From assembly GCA_947168365.1 (NCBI GenBank), contig CAMVLO010000008.1:30580-94579 (forward strand): a stretch of 64,000 nucleotides of DNA, given 5' to 3'. This document shows positions 42,545-51,541 of this stretch, piece after piece. The DNA comes from UBA3824 sp017541145. Its GTDB lineage: Bacteria; Bacteroidota; Bacteroidia; Bacteroidales; UBA3824. Each line of letters begins with the position of its first letter. Position 1 is the stretch's first letter. The notes beneath the pieces are model-generated. The model worked only from the letters and a program-made list of their open reading frames with translations. It did no database searches and had not been told where the DNA came from. The translations under genes were made by a program, and so were the position numbers.

Positions 42545-43570
42545 TTATTTATGAAAAAGGTTATAAATTTTCATCTCTGTTTTGTAGTAACTGCGCAAAA
42601 ACATATAGTTAACAAAATTGCGTAAATCAAGCGTTGATTTGCACGGATTGATTGTAACTTTTTGTTTTGGAGCATTCGGGTTCAATTTGTCGCACAATGA
42701 AGCGATATATTCAAACATATTGTATTTATCCAAAACAAGGTCTTTGCATTTGTAAAGACAATCTTGCGACTTTTCGTACAAATTATCCTTGATTGCGTTT
42801 TCAATAATTTCGATGGATTTGTCGGCATCCATAATGTCGATCGGACGGAACGCCTCAGAGGGAAAATAATCCGCAAAATTTTTGCAACCATAATACAACG
42901 GAAATGTTCCGGCAAGAAAACAGTCAGAAATTTTTTCTGTCCAATAATAAGGCTCTGAACAGTTTTCGATGCAGATGTGATATTTATATTTGGATATGAT
43001 GTCCCATTTGTCATCAAATTCGTTGAAACCGCGTCCGAAAATATCAATTTGGTCGCCGAAATGCGCTTTTAGTTTTTTTACAAATTTTAATCTGTTAAGA
43101 TGACCTCTTGATACCGCTAAATTGCTAGAAATCACCGATAAAAGTTTTTCTTTTTTAGGAAACTCACTACCTTTGAGATTATCATAATTCAAGGTATGAG
43201 TGTAAATTCCGTCGTTTGACTTATAACCGACGAACCACGGCAAGGACGGCGGAGCATAAACCACACCTTTATGATTTGTCGGGTATTGACTTGTTGATAC
43301 CACGCCAAATTGTTTCAAATAACTTTTAGGATAGTTGAGAACAGAGCGCGGTTCGGTATTCAAGAAAATTACGTTTTCAGGTGCTACATTGCAGGTTTCT
43401 GTTTTTCTGACACCTTTGCCTTGAACTACCCAAAAATCAGGATTTTCAACTTCTTCACCGATAAAAAATTTGTATTTACCGTCAAGAGAAACACAACCGC
43501 CGTTTTTCGTTTGGCGATAAAAAATTGAGCCTAATGTAGCTCGATATGGTGTGAATTTTATTTTATACAT
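42545..43570 (-). CDS. GT10 (alpha-1,3-fucosyltransferase-like) glycosyltransferase
   Basis: A 341-residue protein of glycosyltransferase family 10. The GDP-fucose-binding C-terminal block is visible: YKYHICIENCSEPYYWTEKI, SDCFLAGTFPLYYGCKN, matching the FAIENS...TEK...G..P.Y.G pattern of bacterial fucosyltransferases. There is no membrane segment. It should add fucose, or a similar deoxysugar, to a surface glycan on the cytoplasmic face. Its stop codon meets that of the TagF-like gene, so the two transcripts converge without a visible terminator, and antisense overlap is likely. It may decorate the same glycan that the operon at 39050 modifies. Confidence 0.85.
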   Translation of the reverse strand: MYKIKFTPYRATLGSIFYRQTKNGGCVSLDGKYKFFIGEEVENPDFWVVQGKGVRKTETCNVAPENVIFLNTEPRSVLNYPKSYLKQFGVVSTSQYPTNHKGVVYAPPSLPWFVGYKSNDGIYTHTLNYDNLKGSEFPKKEKLLSVISSNLAVSRGHLNRLKFVKKLKAHFGDQIDIFGRGFNEFDDKWDIISKYKYHICIENCSEPYYWTEKISDCFLAGTFPLYYGCKNFADYFPSEAFRPIDIMDADKSIEIIENAIKDNLYEKSQDCLYKCKDLVLDKYNMFEYIASLCDKLNPNAPKQKVTINPCKSTLDLRNFVNYMFLRSYYKTEMKIYNLFHK

Positions 43571-43675
43571 CTCTAATTTTTTGCGATTTCAATATACAAA
43601 AATATCAAAAAGTACGGAATTGGGCAATAGCAGAAATCAACTTTCTGCTGATTTGCAAACCAAAACTTTTTTCTC

Positions 43676-45490
43676 CTAATTTTCTTTATAAAAACTTCCG
43701 ATTTCTCTGATTTTGTCGTTCAAAACGTTGTAATCGATTGAATCTTGCGGCAATTCGTTCAAATGAGCATCTGTCGCAAAAAAATATCCCGAAGGACGTT
43801 TTTCGTAAATATGATTTTTGTGCAAAAATGCAAAATTATCACGGCTGCCAACCAAAAGCCAATCACGTAATGTACTGTCCGTAAGCATTTTGCCCTTACC
43901 GAAATCATCTATCGGATTTTGCAAACCGAGATATTTTTTCAAAATCGTAGGACTAATATCATAATGCGAAGTTCTGTATTTCACGGTTTTAGGCTCGGAA
44001 TCCGGAGAATACCAAAGCAAATTTGTTCCGATCTGAACGTCAGAAAAATTACCGTTATGACCCCAAAAATTCTTTTTGTTGTCATTAAACTCCTGACCGT
44101 GATCGCCGCAAATTACGATAATTGAATTTTTCAACAGATCTTTTTCCTGAATTTTGTTTAAGACAATTCCCACAAGAGAATCGGCTTGATAAACGGCATT
44201 TCGATAAAGATTGAAATACGGTTCGGGATCCATATCCGCTGAAAGTAACGTATAATCAGCAAATTCCCATGTCGGACGATATTTCCACAATCTCTCTTTC
44301 GGCATTTCGTATGAATGAGCAAGGTCATAAAAAAGCCATGCAAAAAACGGCTTGTCAAAAGAAGCACTGTCAAGAAAATTTATAAAACCCGAAGTCAAAT
44401 TACAATCCCTGTCATAAACGGTTTGCCCCTCGGTATCGGTTTTGATATCGGGAAACTGATGCAACAAAACACTGTTGAAAGCCGGACTACGCAATGTAGC
44501 ACCGGTAAAGGTTTTTACATCATAATCAAGCATTTTTAGCCTGTCAACAAAAACGGGACTGATTGTATTCATCTCAAAATCCTGCCAATAATATGACGGA
44601 AGCGATGTAAAAATCGTAAAAACACTGCCTTGTGTGCCGTTACTTGCGCTTACGTGGTCGGAATAATAAACGCATTTCTTAGAAAAATCGTTCAAACAAG
44701 GTGTGTTATCCTCATTAAAAGTCCGTCTGTTCCAAGCGTCAATCATTATAAAAATGATGTTAGGCGGCGTAATTGAATCGTTCCAATTAAGTTCTGATTT
44801 CGGATAATTTAAATCGCCACTGCCGGCTCTTGCCGCTTGAATTTTTTGCTCGTCAACAAATCCCAACTTGGATAAAAGATTGTTAGAACGTATCGGATAA
44901 TAATACGGAATTGCCTCGGTACATCTTATTAGAGAATAGTTTAGAGTAAACGCACCGTAAGCATGTTGACAATTTGCAGTCAAAGTAAAAAACAAAACTG
45001 TATAAGCCGAATATTTCAAAGTTTTATTCGATAAAAATTTATTTAACTTAACAATTATAAAAATATTCGCTGCTATTATAAAAATTGCGCCGACAACGCA
45101 TTTCAAAACAACCCAGATATCAAAAACAAAAATCTGACTTGCCGCCGGACCTGTTAAAAGTCCCCAAACGAAACCGTTGATATGGTATCTGTAAAATGCA
45201 AAAACGAAATAATCAATTATTACAACGATTTGAACCAAAGCCACTAAAACGGCAAAAATTGTATTCGGGACTACGCTTTGTTTGAATAAAAATCGTAACG
45301 GAAATGTTATAATTGAGGGAATTAACATCACAACAGCTGCATGACAAACCGACGAAGCTACGATATAAAAACAAGATGAAAAGTTCAATTTTACACCGCA
45401 ATTCATAATCGTTGTGATTATAAATATCATTGCCAAAATTCCGGCTGCTAAAAAATAACACGAAACAGTTTTCAAAAATTTTTCTTTCAT
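43676..45490 (-). CDS. YejM/PbgA-like membrane sulfatase-fold protein (DUF3413)
   Basis: A 604-residue protein with five N-terminal membrane helices (to about residue 180) and a large periplasmic alkaline-phosphatase/sulfatase-fold domain. The match to YejM/PbgA is detailed: FYRYHINGFVWGLLTGPAAS, RCTEAIPYYYPIRSNNLLSK, YPKSELNW, PNIIFIMIDAWNRRTF and SASNGTQGSVFTIFTSLPSY, all in the order seen in the E. coli protein. DHGQEF and the HYDIS segment would complete metal sites. E. coli YejM controls LPS level and cardiolipin and has no hydrolase role; here a Thr stands where LtaS-type enzymes have their nucleophile (NGTQGS). A TAATTTTG box (45523-45516) is its likely promoter. Confidence 0.8.
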   Translation of the reverse strand: MKEKFLKTVSCYFLAAGILAMIFIITTIMNCGVKLNFSSCFYIVASSVCHAAVVMLIPSIITFPLRFLFKQSVVPNTIFAVLVALVQIVVIIDYFVFAFYRYHINGFVWGLLTGPAASQIFVFDIWVVLKCVVGAIFIIAANIFIIVKLNKFLSNKTLKYSAYTVLFFTLTANCQHAYGAFTLNYSLIRCTEAIPYYYPIRSNNLLSKLGFVDEQKIQAARAGSGDLNYPKSELNWNDSITPPNIIFIMIDAWNRRTFNEDNTPCLNDFSKKCVYYSDHVSASNGTQGSVFTIFTSLPSYYWQDFEMNTISPVFVDRLKMLDYDVKTFTGATLRSPAFNSVLLHQFPDIKTDTEGQTVYDRDCNLTSGFINFLDSASFDKPFFAWLFYDLAHSYEMPKERLWKYRPTWEFADYTLLSADMDPEPYFNLYRNAVYQADSLVGIVLNKIQEKDLLKNSIIVICGDHGQEFNDNKKNFWGHNGNFSDVQIGTNLLWYSPDSEPKTVKYRTSHYDISPTILKKYLGLQNPIDDFGKGKMLTDSTLRDWLLVGSRDNFAFLHKNHIYEKRPSGYFFATDAHLNELPQDSIDYNVLNDKIREIGSFYKEN

Positions 45491-45553
45491 TTTTTAATTT
45501 CAAATAATCAAAATGCAAAATTACTAAAAAAAAACGTTTCGCGGATGTCTTGA

Positions 45554-45597
45554 CAAAAAAAATGCCGGAAGAAGATATTTCCTCCGGCATTTTTTTA
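45554..45597 (-). terminator. Terminator after the peptide transporter gene
   Basis: Read on the minus strand, ATGCCGGA and TCCGGCAT pair around GGAAATATCTTCT and end in a T-run; A-run on the other side makes it potentially bidirectional. Confidence 0.85.
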
Positions 45598-45618
45598 TAT
45601 TGATTGTACAAAAAAATC

Positions 45619-47235
45619 TTATTGTACACCTTTCATCATTTTCTTGAGCAACGGACAAAGCGCAAACAACAACAATGATGCTACACCCGCCATAATTGCA
45701 AACAATGTGAAAAATTCAGTAAGGTTTGTAATTTCAAAACCCATAAAAGATTGTACTTTACCGTCAGTTCCCGGCAACAATGTTGCAAGTTTACCTGCCA
45801 AGATGTTTGATGCTGCATTACTCATAAACCAAACGCCCATAAGCAATGATGCCAATCTTGCCGGAGATAATTTGTTAACCATAGAAAGTCCGATCGGTGA
45901 AAGTGAAAGTTCTCCAATTGTATGAATGAAATACAAAGCAAACAACCAAAACATCGAAACTTTTGTATTTGGAGCAATATCATTTGTAGCAAAAGCAATT
46001 ACTAAATAGCCGATAGCAAGAAGTCCAAGACCAATAGCTTGTTTTGCAGGAGAAAACGGTTCGAGTTTTTTCTTTGCCAAAAACTGCCAAAGCAATGCCA
46101 TTACTGGCGCAAAACATACAACTACAATCGGATTAATTGATTGGAACCATGTTGTCGGCATTTCCCAATCTCCAATTGTACGGTCGCATTGTTTATCAGC
46201 AAACAATGTCAGAGAAGAACCGGCCTGCTCAAATGCCGACCAGAAGAATATCACAAATACTGCAATTATATAAATAACGCCGATACGACTTTTTTCATCA
46301 CGGGTCAGACCCTTGTCTGAAATAATAAATACCGGCAATGCTATTGAAATAGAATAAATTGCAGCAGAAATATAATCATTGAAAGATTCTACATCCCAAG
46401 CAAATGCTACAAACAAACCGATTGCAAGCAAAACTGAAAGTACGATTCTCAACGGAGAATTTTTTACTTCTACTTTTTCTTGATGGTGAGCAACAGCCTC
46501 TTTTTTGGCTTCTTCTTCTTTTTCTTTGCGCAATTCGCTTTGAGAAGGAGGAAGTCCGATTGGAAGACCTTCCGGAGTGTTGAGCACTTTGTCTTTAAAC
46601 AATGAGAATACCAAAATTGACAAAACCATTGCAATACCGGCACACAAGAAACCCCATTTGAAGTTACCCGGATTCATCCAGTTACCATCGCCGAGAGTAC
46701 CACAGATAAGCGGCGCAATAAACGCTCCCACATTGATACCCATGTAGAAAATTGTAAATGCAGCATCCTTGCGGGTATCGGTTTTTTCGTACAAATCGCC
46801 AACCATTGTTGAGATATTCGGTTTGAAAAATCCGTTACCAAATATCAAAAATGCCAAACCGCTAAACATCAAAAACAAAGAAACTCCGTTATCAACATCA
46901 GCACTGATTTCAGCACCTTCCGACATTATTGATTGCTTAACTAAACATGCTGAGGCGAACATCAAAAACTGTCCTATTGCCATCAAAATACCGCCAAAGA
47001 TAATCGAACGACGGTTACCCCAATAACGGTCAGCAATATATCCGCCCAAAAGCGGTGTTAAATAAACCAGACCTGTATAAGATCCGTAAATCTGTGACGC
47101 CATTTGGTCACTAAAAAATGCAGCAACTAAGTAAAGGACAAATAAGGCTCTCATACCGTAGTAGCTGAATCGTTCAGCCATTTCTGTTGCAAACAGTAGG
47201 TACAGTCCAACAGGATGTCCGCTTTTACCACTCAT
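45619..47235 (-). CDS. POT-family proton-coupled peptide transporter
   Basis: A 538-residue major facilitator protein with about 12-14 membrane helices. The POT signature E-x-x-E-R-F-x-Y-Y-G is at the N-terminus (FATEMAERFSYYGMRALFVL), followed by GGYIADRYWGNRRSI and the FYMGINVGAFIAPLICGTLG motif. A charged loop of about 40 residues (RKEKEEEAKKEAVAHHQEKV) sits between the two halves. It imports di- and tripeptides with protons. A TACTTTTG box on the minus strand (47301-47294) lies about 60 bp upstream. It forms a single-gene unit with its own terminator. Confidence 0.93.
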   Translation of the reverse strand: MSGKSGHPVGLYLLFATEMAERFSYYGMRALFVLYLVAAFFSDQMASQIYGSYTGLVYLTPLLGGYIADRYWGNRRSIIFGGILMAIGQFLMFASACLVKQSIMSEGAEISADVDNGVSLFLMFSGLAFLIFGNGFFKPNISTMVGDLYEKTDTRKDAAFTIFYMGINVGAFIAPLICGTLGDGNWMNPGNFKWGFLCAGIAMVLSILVFSLFKDKVLNTPEGLPIGLPPSQSELRKEKEEEAKKEAVAHHQEKVEVKNSPLRIVLSVLLAIGLFVAFAWDVESFNDYISAAIYSISIALPVFIISDKGLTRDEKSRIGVIYIIAVFVIFFWSAFEQAGSSLTLFADKQCDRTIGDWEMPTTWFQSINPIVVVCFAPVMALLWQFLAKKKLEPFSPAKQAIGLGLLAIGYLVIAFATNDIAPNTKVSMFWLFALYFIHTIGELSLSPIGLSMVNKLSPARLASLLMGVWFMSNAASNILAGKLATLLPGTDGKVQSFMGFEITNLTEFFTLFAIMAGVASLLLFALCPLLKKMMKGVQ

Positions 47236-47353
47236 ATTTCTTTAATTTTAAATTTAAATGTGAAAAAATGATTTTTTTATTTGAATTTTTTTGCAAAAGT
47301 AATGTTTTAATTTAAATGTTGTAGCCATGAATTACCAAAAATCAGCGATTTTC

Positions 47354-47908
47354 TTATTTTGACATCGGTTTTTTCTGCTTTGCGGGATCGAATACCATGC
47401 CTACACAAAGACAGTTGAAACGTTTGGTACGCTGTAATATATCAAAATTGGCGCATGTTTCGCAACCTTTCCAAAATTCCTCATCGTTGGTTACTTCGGA
47501 AAATGTAACGGGAACATAACCAAGTTCTGTATTTATTTTCATTACGGCAAGACTTGTAGTAAGTCCGAAAATTTTGGCATTCGGATACTTGTCACGCGAG
47601 AGGTTGAAACACTCTCTTTTTATGGAAGTTGCCAAACCGTGTCCTCTGAATTTCGGATTTACAATCAATCCCGAATGCGAAACAAATTCACAATTTTGCC
47701 ATGTTGCGATATAACAAAATCCTGCCACTTCGCCGTCCACAAATGCGATAACGGCTTTTCCTTCTCGTATTTTTTCACGGATATATTCCGGTGTTCGATG
47801 TGCTAAGCCTGAATTTTTGGATTTTGCAGCCTCATCTATCATTGCGGAAACCGCATCGGCATATTTCAAATCGCTTTCGCCGGCTCTTATTATTTTTATT
47901 TCTGCCAT
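47354..47908 (-). CDS. GNAT acetyltransferase, Bacteroidales ArgA-like (N-acetylglutamate synthase type)
   Basis: A 184-residue GNAT enzyme. The acetyl-CoA loop is PKFRGHGLATSIKRE; AVIAFVDGEVAGFCYIATW and AKIFGLTTSLAVMKINTELG are strongly like the acetyltransferase that opens the arginine operon of Bacteroides, and the Cys-rich end (FWKGCETCANFDI, RFNCLCVGMVFDP) is also shared. That enzyme is thought to acetylate glutamate in arginine synthesis. Here no other arg gene is near: neighbours are a POT transporter and a GH31 gene. A TAATTTTG box at 47952-47945 suits as promoter. Confidence 0.78.
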   Translation of the reverse strand: MAEIKIIRAGESDLKYADAVSAMIDEAAKSKNSGLAHRTPEYIREKIREGKAVIAFVDGEVAGFCYIATWQNCEFVSHSGLIVNPKFRGHGLATSIKRECFNLSRDKYPNAKIFGLTTSLAVMKINTELGYVPVTFSEVTNDEEFWKGCETCANFDILQRTKRFNCLCVGMVFDPAKQKKPMSK

Positions 47909-48381
47909 TTTTGCGTTTTATTCGATTGTTTGTTTTTCAGGTTGCAAAATTAACGTTTTTTTATAGCTTTAACAATTTTAAGCAATCGGATTTTTCATTT
48001 TTTACAAAAAATATTTTGATTTAACTTTTCTTACTAAAAGATGTCAAAACCTAAAAACTCATCAAAAAAAATTCTGAATTCAAAAAGAATTTTGTTGGTA
48101 GTAAACAAAAGTTGTAATATTTTTTTTAGTGATTTTTTTATTCAGAGGAGTTTAACACATTTATTTGCTTGAACATCATCCTTTGGATTTAGAATTAAAA
48201 CTCATAATTTAAAACTATTATGGGGAAAAATAATGCAATATTTTTGTTTTTCTGTGGTTTTCTAAGACCTCTCAAATATAAATCGTAAGTTTTTTGTGTA
48301 TTAATTTTTAGTTAAGCAAAAAATTATCATATCTTTGTGGAGATTTTTTACATCAAAATACACTAAATACTTACATTTAAA
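47909..48381. other. Intergenic region between the divergent acetyltransferase and GH31 genes
   Basis: 473 bp of A/T-rich DNA with promoters for both flanking genes at its ends. I see no open frame with recognisable content and no strong hairpin. The middle (about 48150-48230) is slightly richer in G and C but shows no family. Confidence 0.6.
48330..48337 (+). promoter_or_regulatory. -7 promoter element of the GH31 gene
   Basis: TATCTTTG, matching TAnnTTTG, 44 bp before the start codon. Confidence 0.6.
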
Positions 48382-51300
48382 ATGAACAAAAATTATTCGT
48401 ACCTGCTTTTGTCAGGATTATTGCTTACGGCATGCGGCGGCAGTTCTGATTTCAAGCAAACAGACAAAGGCATTGAAATAAACGTGAAAAACGTTTCAGA
48501 AACGTCTCCTAAAAAAGTACGTCTTCAAGTAATGGGTGACAAAATCATCCGAGTTTCCGCAACAAAAGAAGACGCTTTCAAAGACCAACAATCGCTTATT
48601 ATTGTTGACCAAAAATCAACTCCACAATTCAAAGTTGAACAAAACGGCGATACAGTAAAAGTTATTACTTCAGCTCTGAAAGCCAATGTTCTTACAACTA
48701 CCGGCGAAGTGATTTTCACCGACTTGAATGGTAAAGTTATCCTTCAGGAACAAAAAGGCGGCGGCAAAACTTTTACTCCGTATACTGTTACACAAACTCA
48801 TGCCGACGGCAAAGACGAAACTTATAACGGCTGGTCGTATCAACAAGTTTTTGAAAGTCCTGAAAACGAAGCTTTTTACGGTTTGGGACAACATCAAGCT
48901 GATGATTGGAACTACAAAGGTAAAAACGAAGAATTGTTTCAATACAATACCAAAGTATCGTTACCTTTTATAGTTTCCAGCAACAACTACGGCGTATTAT
49001 TCGACTCGTATTCTTACATGAGATTTGGTAATCCGAAACCTTATTCTATCTTAAAAGATATTTTCAAACTTTACGACAAAGATGGCAACGAAGGCGCATT
49101 AACAGGTACTTACAATAATCTTCAAAACACAAAAGAACCGTTGGTACGTCGCGAAGATTCTTTGTATTACGAAGATTTTATGACCGTTGGCAGACTTTTA
49201 CCAAAAGGTTTGGACGGCTCGAATGTTGTTTTTGAAGGTCAGATAGAACCGAAACAAACCGGCGAATACAGATTTCTTCACTACTATTCCGGTTACCAAA
49301 AAATATTCCTCAACGGAAAATCAGTTTATACCGAAGATGTACAAGGTAAAGGAAATAACAATCAAGAAATTTGGCGTACAGCATGGAATCCTAATGCCAG
49401 AAAATTTTCAGCAAATTTGGAAGCCGGCAAAAAATACGATATCCGTATCGAATGGTTACCCGACGGCGGTGAAGCTTATTGCGGTTTGAGAGCGTTAGAA
49501 CCTGTTGACAATGCTACTCAAAACAAACTTTCGTTCTGGTCGGAAATGAACAAACAGCTTGATTACTATTTTATTGACGGCGAAAATACCGACGAAATTA
49601 TCAAAGGTTACCGTACACTTACCGGCAAAGCTCAAATCATGCCCGAATGGCTTTTGGGCTATTGGCAATCTCGCGAGCGTTACAAAACCAAAGACGAATT
49701 ACTTACGGCTCTCAACGGTTTCAGAAAACGCAATTTGCCTATTGATAATATTGTTATTGACTGGAATTATTGGAAAATCGATACTTGGGGAAGTTTTGAA
49801 TTTGACCAAGAAAGATGGTCAGAACCTGAAGCAATGATAGATTCTATCCACAAACTCAACGCAAAAGTAATGATTTCGTGCTGGCCGAAATATTATCCGA
49901 ATGTAGATAATTTCAAAGAGCTCGATCAAAAAGGCCTCATCTATCAACAATCAATCAAAGATTCGCTCAGAGATTGGCTTGCTGACCCGATCAACAATTG
50001 GAGAGGTTTTACTTACGGTTTCTACGATGCCTACGACCTCGAAGCAAGACGAATTTTCTGGCGTCAACTTTATGACGGACTCGGTTCTATCGGCATGGAC
50101 GCATGGTGGATGGACGCTTCAGAACCAAATGTAAGAGATTGTACTCCAATGGCATACAGAAAACTTCTTTGCGGACCTACAGCAATGGGGTCTTCAGACG
50201 AATATTTCAACGCATACTCTGTAGTAAACGCAGAAGCAATCTACGACGGTCAACGCGCTTACGAAACTGCTATCGAGAAAAAAGGTATCAACAAAAAAGA
50301 CGCAAAAGCACTTGATGCAGCAACTTCTTGGAATCAAAACGGTTTTGATAATGATGCTAATTTCTCACCAAACAACAACCGAGTATTCCTTCTTACACGT
50401 TCCGGATTTCCTTGCGAACAACGCTATTCTACAGCAACTTGGTCGGGCGATATCGGTACACGTTGGGAAGATTACAAAGCTCAAATTACAGCCGGTCTTA
50501 ACTTCTCAATCTCCGGCATTCCGTATTGGTCACAAGATATCGGAGGTTTTTCTGTAGAAAAACGTTTCAGCGATGCACAAAACAACTTCGCAAAAACCAA
50601 GAAAGAATCCGAAGATCTTAAAGAATGGCGCGAACTTAATGTTCGTTGGCATCAATTCGGAGCATTTACACCGATGTATCGCGTTCACGGTCAATATCCT
50701 TTCCGCGAACCGTGGGAACTCTGTCCTGAAGGTTCTGAGGGCTACAAATCAATTGTTTTCTACCTCGATCTTCGTTACAGAATGATGCCTTATATCTATT
50801 CGCTCGCTGCTGATGTTTATTTCAACGATTATACAATATTACGTCCGTTGATTATGGATTTCGGCAAAGACGAAGCTGTTAAAAATATCGGTTACCAATT
50901 TATGTTCGGACCGTCTTTCATGATAAATCCGATTTATACATACAAGGCACGCGAAAGAGAAGTTTATTTCCCGAAAGGCGAAATTTGGTATGACTTCTAT
51001 ACCGGCAATGTAGCATCCAACGGCGGCGAAACCAAAACAGTATCAGCACCTTACGACAAAGTTCCGGTATATGTACGCGGCGGTTCAATAGTTCCGTTCG
51101 GTCCGAAATTGGAATATACACGTCAAAAACAAGCTGACAATATCCGACTTTATGTTTATACCGGTAAAAACGGAGAATTCAATCTCTACGAAGACGAAGG
51201 TGTTAACTACGGATACGAAGCCGGCAGATTTGCTAATATCAAATTCACATACGACGATGCTACAAAAACTCTCACCATTTCTGACCGTCAAGGCGAATTT

Positions 51301-51429
51301 CCGGGAATGTTGAAAGAGCGTACATTTACAATCGTAAAAGTATCTGCCGACGCTCCTCAAGCTTACGATCCCGAAGCTAAAGGCATTGAAGTAAAATACA
51401 ACGGTACTAAACAAGAAATTAAATTGTAA
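48382..51429 (+). CDS. GH31 alpha-xylosidase/alpha-glucosidase lipoprotein with PA14 insert
   Basis: A 1015-residue surface or periplasmic glycosidase. The lipobox LTAC anchors Cys18. The N-terminal beta-sandwich (residues 25-230) is interrupted by a PA14 domain at about 265-370 (EGQIEPKQTGEYRFLHYYSG, KIFLNGKSVY, EWLPDGGEAYCGLRAL). The barrel has the GH31 nucleophile Asp in WWMDASEPN and the acid/base Asp in WSGDIGTRWED. A PA14 insert at this place is known from Bacteroides and Cellvibrio alpha-xylosidases acting on xyloglucan oligosaccharides, so xylosidase activity is the best guess. No SusC/SusD or other xyloglucan enzymes are adjacent. A hairpin terminator follows. Confidence 0.9.
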   Translation: MNKNYSYLLLSGLLLTACGGSSDFKQTDKGIEINVKNVSETSPKKVRLQVMGDKIIRVSATKEDAFKDQQSLIIVDQKSTPQFKVEQNGDTVKVITSALKANVLTTTGEVIFTDLNGKVILQEQKGGGKTFTPYTVTQTHADGKDETYNGWSYQQVFESPENEAFYGLGQHQADDWNYKGKNEELFQYNTKVSLPFIVSSNNYGVLFDSYSYMRFGNPKPYSILKDIFKLYDKDGNEGALTGTYNNLQNTKEPLVRREDSLYYEDFMTVGRLLPKGLDGSNVVFEGQIEPKQTGEYRFLHYYSGYQKIFLNGKSVYTEDVQGKGNNNQEIWRTAWNPNARKFSANLEAGKKYDIRIEWLPDGGEAYCGLRALEPVDNATQNKLSFWSEMNKQLDYYFIDGENTDEIIKGYRTLTGKAQIMPEWLLGYWQSRERYKTKDELLTALNGFRKRNLPIDNIVIDWNYWKIDTWGSFEFDQERWSEPEAMIDSIHKLNAKVMISCWPKYYPNVDNFKELDQKGLIYQQSIKDSLRDWLADPINNWRGFTYGFYDAYDLEARRIFWRQLYDGLGSIGMDAWWMDASEPNVRDCTPMAYRKLLCGPTAMGSSDEYFNAYSVVNAEAIYDGQRAYETAIEKKGINKKDAKALDAATSWNQNGFDNDANFSPNNNRVFLLTRSGFPCEQRYSTATWSGDIGTRWEDYKAQITAGLNFSISGIPYWSQDIGGFSVEKRFSDAQNNFAKTKKESEDLKEWRELNVRWHQFGAFTPMYRVHGQYPFREPWELCPEGSEGYKSIVFYLDLRYRMMPYIYSLAADVYFNDYTILRPLIMDFGKDEAVKNIGYQFMFGPSFMINPIYTYKAREREVYFPKGEIWYDFYTGNVASNGGETKTVSAPYDKVPVYVRGGSIVPFGPKLEYTRQKQADNIRLYVYTGKNGEFNLYEDEGVNYGYEAGRFANIKFTYDDATKTLTISDRQGEFPGMLKERTFTIVKVSADAPQAYDPEAKGIEVKYNGTKQEIKL

Positions 51430-51462
51430 CATACAGTTTAGTTAAACTAAATACTTTTTTAA

Positions 51463-51507
51463 AATCCCTCTCAGGAAACAACGATACCTTGAGAGGGATT
51501 TTTTTTT
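51463..51507 (+). terminator. Terminator after the GH31 gene
   Basis: AATCCCTCTCA (51463-51473) pairs perfectly with TGAGAGGGATT (51490-51500), then eight T. It stands immediately before the promoter of the MATE gene. Confidence 0.85.
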
Positions 51508-51514
51508 ACCTTTG
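51507..51514 (+). promoter_or_regulatory. -7 promoter element of the MATE gene
   Basis: TACCTTTG; it overlaps a possible TTG start at 51512, so translation should start at 51542. Confidence 0.65.
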
Positions 51515-51541
51515 CGGCGCGAAAAAATCAATTTTAGAATC

